From Bradyrhizobiaceae bacterium (lineage in GTDB: Bacteria > Pseudomonadota > Alphaproteobacteria > Rhizobiales > Xanthobacteraceae), in assembly GCA_016793685.1 (NCBI GenBank), contig JAEULX010000086.1, positions 1 to 8,217 of the forward strand: a stretch of 8,217 nt of DNA, in the 5' to 3' direction. Below the pieces are notes generated by a model that searched no databases, was not told the origin of the DNA, and saw nothing but the letters and a program-made list of their open reading frames with translations. Both the position numbers and the translations under genes were made by a program. This document shows positions 4,628 through 8,217 of the stretch, piece by piece (positions within the stretch are counted from its first letter, which is position 1; the number at the start of each line of letters is the position of its first letter).

Positions 4628-6814
4628 ATGGCGCGAGCACGAAAAGACCAGAAGGAACGCCGTGAGCCCGTGATGGGCGGTCCGGCCGACGGTCCTGGCG
4701 TTCCTCGCGCCGCGCAGCCGGCGCCGCTCCGCGACAAGGCGGACAGCAAGCCAAAGCCGGCCAAGCGCAAGCGCGGCATCGTCGGCAGGCGCCGCAGCGG
4801 CGGCGGGCGGCGCGGCTCGCTGATTCGGCGCTGCTTCTATTGGCTGGCGGTTGCCGCGGTTTGGTGCATCGTCGCCGGGATCGGCGTCACCGGCTGGGTG
4901 GGGATGCACCTGCCGCCGATCCATTCCCTCGAAATTCCCAAACGGCCGCCCACCGTCCAGGTTCTCGGACTCGACGGCCGCTTGCTCGCGGCGCGCGGGG
5001 AAATGGGGGGAAGCGCACTGGCGCTCACCGAAATGCCGACCTACCTGCCGCAGGCCTTCATCGCCATCGAGGACCGGCGCTTCTATTCCCATACCGGCAT
5101 CGACGTCATGGGCATGGCGCGTGCGGTTTTCGCCAACCTTGCCCGGCGCGGCATATCCCAGGGCGGATCGACGATTACGCAGCAGCTTGCCAAGAACCTC
5201 TTCCTGCGGCCCGAGCGCACCCTCATGCGCAAGCTCGAAGAAGCCGTTCTCGCCCTCTGGCTCGAGCGCAAATACTCGAAGAAGCAAATTCTCGAACTCT
5301 ACCTCAACCGGGTGTATTTCGGCGCCGGCGCCTACGGCGTGGAAGCGGCGGCGCAGCGCTATTTCCGCAAATCGGCGCGGCACGTGACGCTGGCCGAGGC
5401 GGCGCTCCTGGCGGGGCTGGTCAAATCGCCGTCGCGCCTGATGCCGACCCGCAATTACGACGGCGCCGAACGGCGCGCCCAGCTCGTCCTCGCCGCCATG
5501 TCCGAAGCCGGAATGGTCACGGAGACCGCGCTCAAGGCGGCGGCGCTGCATCCGCCCAAGGTGGTCAAGGCGGGCAGCGGCTCCGCCAACTACGCGGCGG
5601 ACTGGGTGATGGACGTGGTCAACGACGTCGTCGGACAGGTCGAGAACGATCTCATCGTCGACACCACGCTCGATCCGGCGATGCAGGCCGCGGCCGAAAA
5701 GGCGATCGTCGATATCCTGACCGAGCGGGGCAAGAAGTTCGACGTCGAACAGGCGGCGCTCGTGGCGATGACTCCCGACGGAGAGGTGCGCGCCCTCGTG
5801 GGGGGCCGCGACTACCAGGAAAGCCCGTTCAACCGCGCGGTGACGGCAAAGCGCCAGCCGGGCTCGGCGTTCAAGCCGTTCGTCTATCTCACGGCGATCG
5901 AGCGCGGCCTGACGCCGGACAGCGTCCGCGAAGACAGGCCGATCGCGCTCAAGAACTGGAAGCCGGAAAACTACAAGCGCGAATATTATGGGCCGGTGAC
6001 GCTCGCGCAGGCGCTCGCGTTGTCGCTCAACACGGTCTCGGTGCGCTTGACGCTCGAATTCGGACCGACTGCGGTCGCGCGCACCGCGCACCGGCTCGGG
6101 ATCGTCTCGAAGCTCGAAACGAACGCCTCGCTTGCCCTGGGCACGTCGGAGGTCTCGCTGCTCGAACTGGTCGGCGCCTATGCCCCGTTCGCCAATGGCG
6201 GCATTGCCGTTGCGCCGCATGTGGTGGAGCAGGTGCGCAGCGCCGACGGCAAGGTGCTCTATTCGCGTGCGCCGTTCGTGCGTAATCGCATCATCGAGCC
6301 CGGCTACGTCGCGATGATGAACCAGATGATGCGCGGAACGATCCGCATCGGAACCGCGCGCCGGGCCGACCTTCCCGGTTGGCCGGCCGCGGGCAAGACC
6401 GGCACCAGCCAGGATTTCCGCGATGCGTGGTTCGTCGGCTTCACCGGCCGGCTCGTCACCGGCGTATGGTTCGGCAACGATGATTCCTCGCCGACGAAGA
6501 AACTGACCGGAGGAAACCTTCCCGTCGAGGTGTGGAGCCGGTTCATGAAACCTGCCCATCAAGGACTGCCGGTCGTCGATCTGCCGGGAGCTTCGGCGCT
6601 GCCGCCCTTTGCGCCGCCGCCATCCCAGCCATCGGCGCATGCGCCGCCATCAGGCTACGCGCCATCCGTGCCGGCGCCGTCAGCCTATGCCCCGTCCGCG
6701 CCAATTCCGCCCGCGGCGATTCCGTCGGCGTCTCCCTCCGCAGCCGCGCGCTCGCCGCGGCAGGAAGCCGGCGTCGATGGCTGGCTGCTCGACCGGCTGT
6801 GGTCGCGCCGGTAG
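4628..6814 (+). CDS. Bifunctional class A penicillin-binding protein (PBP1A-like)
   Basis: A 728-residue peptidoglycan synthase that polymerises lipid II and cross-links the stem peptides at the inner-membrane periplasmic face. Residues 1 to about 68 form a basic, Pro/Arg-rich cytoplasmic tail. One membrane anchor follows (about 69-93). The GT51 glycosyltransferase domain shows EDRRFYSH (148-155, catalytic Glu148), GGSTITQQLAKN (179-190), RKLEEAVLALWLE (201-213), ILELYLN (221-227, Glu223) and GAYGVEAAAQRYF (234-246). The transpeptidase domain has the three active-site motifs: SAFK (413-416), SLN (466-468) and KTG (590-592). A Pro/Ala-rich tail with GYAPS and AYAPS repeats (about 651-715) ends the protein, probably disordered. 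The frame could also start at GTG 4568 (748 residues). ATG 4628 is preferred because the putative CtrA promoter would start transcription between the two, but neither start has a strong SD. No gene symbol is assigned because alphaproteobacterial paralogues differ in naming. Confidence 0.93.
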   Translation: MARARKDQKERREPVMGGPADGPGVPRAAQPAPLRDKADSKPKPAKRKRGIVGRRRSGGGRRGSLIRRCFYWLAVAAVWCIVAGIGVTGWVGMHLPPIHSLEIPKRPPTVQVLGLDGRLLAARGEMGGSALALTEMPTYLPQAFIAIEDRRFYSHTGIDVMGMARAVFANLARRGISQGGSTITQQLAKNLFLRPERTLMRKLEEAVLALWLERKYSKKQILELYLNRVYFGAGAYGVEAAAQRYFRKSARHVTLAEAALLAGLVKSPSRLMPTRNYDGAERRAQLVLAAMSEAGMVTETALKAAALHPPKVVKAGSGSANYAADWVMDVVNDVVGQVENDLIVDTTLDPAMQAAAEKAIVDILTERGKKFDVEQAALVAMTPDGEVRALVGGRDYQESPFNRAVTAKRQPGSAFKPFVYLTAIERGLTPDSVREDRPIALKNWKPENYKREYYGPVTLAQALALSLNTVSVRLTLEFGPTAVARTAHRLGIVSKLETNASLALGTSEVSLLELVGAYAPFANGGIAVAPHVVEQVRSADGKVLYSRAPFVRNRIIEPGYVAMMNQMMRGTIRIGTARRADLPGWPAAGKTGTSQDFRDAWFVGFTGRLVTGVWFGNDDSSPTKKLTGGNLPVEVWSRFMKPAHQGLPVVDLPGASALPPFAPPPSQPSAHAPPSGYAPSVPAPSAYAPSAPIPPAAIPSASPSAAARSPRQEAGVDGWLLDRLWSRR

Positions 6815-6815
6815 A

Positions 6816-6884
6816 GCATTTTTCCGGCGAAGCATGCTCTCGGACTTGATCCGGGGGTGGGAACCGGTTCGCCGCAGAAAATGC
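6816..6884. repeat. Intergenic palindromic repeat of rhizobial type
   Basis: Directly after the PBP stop codon, arms GCATTTT...GGCGAA (6816-6831) and TTCGCC...AAAATGC (6868-6884) pair over 7 + 6 bp around a small internal loop. Between them are AGCATGCT (6830-6837), a small dyad CGGA-CTTGA-TCCG (6841-6853) and the palindrome AACCGGTT (6862-6869). The core gtgggaaccggttcg with flanking aagcatg and aaaatgc resembles short dispersed intergenic repeats that I recall as very common in Bradyrhizobium and relatives. It may act as a transcript 3'-end structure. Family membership is from memory and not searched. Confidence 0.55.
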
Positions 6885-6900
6885 AGCCACGCGAGGATAA

Positions 6901-6943
6901 CCGGAGCGGATTCCGTTTCCCCTGGAACGGAATTTCGCTCCGG
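6901..6943. repeat. Second long palindrome between convergent genes
   Basis: CCGGAGCG (6901-6908) pairs perfectly with CGCTCCGG (6936-6943). Inside it ATTCCGTT (6910-6917) pairs with AACGGAAT (6926-6933), leaving an 8-base loop and a small 1x2 internal loop, for 16 bp in total. It lies 4 bp beyond the minus-strand MFS stop codon and 87 bp beyond the PBP stop. It has no T-tract on either side, so it is more likely a repeat element or RNA-stabilising 3' hairpin than a classic intrinsic terminator, though it could separate the two convergent transcripts. Confidence 0.6.
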
Positions 6944-6947
6944 GGGC

Positions 6948-8189
6948 TCATGTGTGCGGCTTGAGCGGGCGCGTCCTGACATCGCGGGTCGCAAGCCAAA
7001 GCAGCAGGGTGGTGCAGCCGGAGACGGCGATGCCGATGACCATGGGCCAGGCGCTCGCGCCGAGAGCGTGGCCGATGATGACGCCGACGGCCGCGCCGAC
7101 AACCTGCTGGACGCTGCCCATGAACGAGGACGCGGCGCCTGCGCGCTCGGGAAACGGGTGCAGCGCGGCCGCCATCGACAGCGGCAGGACGAGGCCGACG
7201 CCCGCGAGAAAGATCATCATCGGCAGCGCGAGCACAGCAATGCGCGAGGGGGCGAGGCCGACGGCCGCGATCAACAGCAGCCCGCCGCCGGCCAGCGCGG
7301 CCGCGCCGACGCCGAGAGAGCGGTTGAAGCCATGGCGGGTGACGATCTTGGCGCCGGTCAGCGTTCCGGCGATGAAGCCGAGGCTGATCATCCCGTAAAA
7401 CAGCCCGAACTCCAGCGGCGACAGTCCGTACACGCCCTGGAGCACGAAGGAGGAGCCGGAGATATACGCGAACAGGCCGGCGTAGCTCGCCGTCGCAATC
7501 CCGAGATGGGCGAGGAAGCCGGCGTTCCTCCCCACGATCGCAAAGGAACGCACCAGGGCGACGACCGGGTGGCCTGCCGGTTTGCTGCTCCGTGACGTTT
7601 CCGGCAACAGCCGCGCCACGACGGCGATGGCGGCAATCCCCGCGACCAGGATGACGATGAATCCGAAGCGCCAGCCGAACTGCGTCTGCGTGAAACCGCC
7701 GATCATCGGCGCCACGATCGGCGCCACCCCCATGATTGCGCCCATCAGCGACAGTTCTCGCCCCGCGCGCGCACCCTCGTAGAGGTCGCGCACGATGGCG
7801 CGGGTCAGGACGATCACGCCCGCGGCCCCCGCGCCCTGGACGGCCCGCGCCGCGATCAGCGCGCCGATCGTCGGCGCGGTCGAGCACACGAGCGTTCCGA
7901 CGCAGAAGATTCCGAGCGCGGCGCCGAGCACCGGCTTGCGGCCGAAGCGGTCCGAGATCGGGCCATAGATGAGCTGCCCGATCGCGAAGCCGATGAGATA
8001 GACGGAAATCGTGAGCTGCACCTGAGCGGCGGACGCAGCGAGCGCAGCTTCGATGGCCGGCAGAGACGGCAGGTAGAGGTCCATCGCCAGCGGCCCGAGC
8101 GCGGTGAGCAGCGCGAGCAGCGCGGTGAGGGCGAAGGTTCCGGGGGACAGCATCGTTACGAAATCTTTGGGTCCGCGCACCCGTTCCAC
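6948..8189 (-). CDS. MFS drug-resistance transporter, Bcr/CflA family
   Basis: A 413-residue protein with about twelve hydrophobic segments, the size of proton-driven DHA1-type multidrug exporters. LGPLAMDLYLPSLPAI (31-46) matches the Bcr/CflA first-helix motif 'P.s.DmYLPalP'. GPISDRFGRKPVL (76-88) is MFS motif A. ARAVQGAGAAGVIVLTRAIVRDLYEG (114-139) and MGAIMGVAPIVAPMIGGF (149-166) are the typical helix 4-5 segments, and RAGAASSFMGSVQQVVGA (349-366) is the typical C-terminal-half motif. Substrates cannot be predicted; relatives export bicyclomycin, chloramphenicol, sulphonamides or cysteine. The listed start is a GTG; Met13 (ATG at 8153) gives an N-terminus spaced like E. coli Bcr and may be the real start. 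Neither has a clear ribosome binding site. Its promoter lies at or beyond the window edge. There is no visible link to the ars operon. Confidence 0.92.
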   Translation of the reverse strand: MERVRGPKDFVTMLSPGTFALTALLALLTALGPLAMDLYLPSLPAIEAALAASAAQVQLTISVYLIGFAIGQLIYGPISDRFGRKPVLGAALGIFCVGTLVCSTAPTIGALIAARAVQGAGAAGVIVLTRAIVRDLYEGARAGRELSLMGAIMGVAPIVAPMIGGFTQTQFGWRFGFIVILVAGIAAIAVVARLLPETSRSSKPAGHPVVALVRSFAIVGRNAGFLAHLGIATASYAGLFAYISGSSFVLQGVYGLSPLEFGLFYGMISLGFIAGTLTGAKIVTRHGFNRSLGVGAAALAGGGLLLIAAVGLAPSRIAVLALPMMIFLAGVGLVLPLSMAAALHPFPERAGAASSFMGSVQQVVGAAVGVIIGHALGASAWPMVIGIAVSGCTTLLLWLATRDVRTRPLKPHT

Positions 8190-8217
8190 AGTTTCGCGCG
8201 GAAAGAAAGCGCTCTCA

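Noticed and set aside
4547..6640. 697-codon open frame on the minus strand opposite the PBP gene
   Set aside because: It is Arg/His-rich with no recognisable motif and lies wholly opposite a gene with intact GT51 and transpeptidase motifs. Long antisense frames are expected in GC-rich coding DNA.
6609..7595. 328-codon plus-strand open frame overlapping the PBP tail and the MFS gene
   Set aside because: Low-complexity Arg/Gly/Asp-rich composition, running through the intergenic palindromes and antisense to a clear MFS transporter.
1..8217. CRISPR arrays, tRNA or rRNA genes
   Set aside because: No regularly spaced repeats and no cloverleaf or rRNA-like segments were seen on either strand.

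Overview
The window looks like a chromosomal segment from a GC-rich alphaproteobacterium, probably Hyphomicrobiales (Rhizobiales) and possibly close to Bradyrhizobium or Nitrobacteraceae. Three things support this: a full TTAA-N7-TTAA CtrA-type box upstream of a cell-wall gene; an intergenic palindromic repeat carrying the 'gtgggaaccggtt' core that I recall as abundant in that group; and alphaproteobacterial-style ars proteins. The assignment rests on pattern recognition, not on a search.

Layout. (1) 1-168 is the 3' end of a glycogen debranching enzyme gene (glgX), followed by a strong near-symmetrical hairpin terminator at 210-245. (2) 334-648 on the minus strand is a small acyl-carrier-protein-like gene whose phosphopantetheine serine is replaced by Asp. 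(3) 649-947 is a divergent intergenic region with several small repeats, including an AT-rich repeat block immediately before arsR. (4) 948-4430 is a compact five-gene arsenic operon: arsR, an LMW-phosphatase-type arsC, a pstS-like phosphate-binding protein gene, a glutaredoxin-type arsC, and an acr3 arsenite efflux gene. Genes overlap or are 12-24 bp apart. (5) 4628-6814 encodes a bifunctional class A penicillin-binding protein (PBP1A-like) with the CtrA-type box upstream. (6) 6815-6947 holds two intergenic palindromes between convergent genes. (7) 6948-8189 on the minus strand encodes a Bcr/CflA-type MFS efflux transporter.

How the ars genes fit together: the ArsR-family repressor has a C-terminal Cys-Cys-x6-Cys cluster suited to As(III) sensing. 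Two evolutionarily unrelated arsenate reductases convert As(V) to As(III), and Acr3 exports As(III). The PstS-like protein has the conserved phosphate-ligand residues but no pstCAB beside it, so it probably secures phosphate in the presence of arsenate, or supplies a Pst transporter encoded elsewhere. A long hairpin across the pstS/arsC junction covers the ribosome binding site and first start-codon base of the second arsC, which suggests translational coupling.

Nothing here amounts to a clearly new multi-gene system. The most unusual items are the serine-less ACP-like protein, the pstS plus double-reductase operon, the SD-sequestering hairpin and the CtrA-type box.
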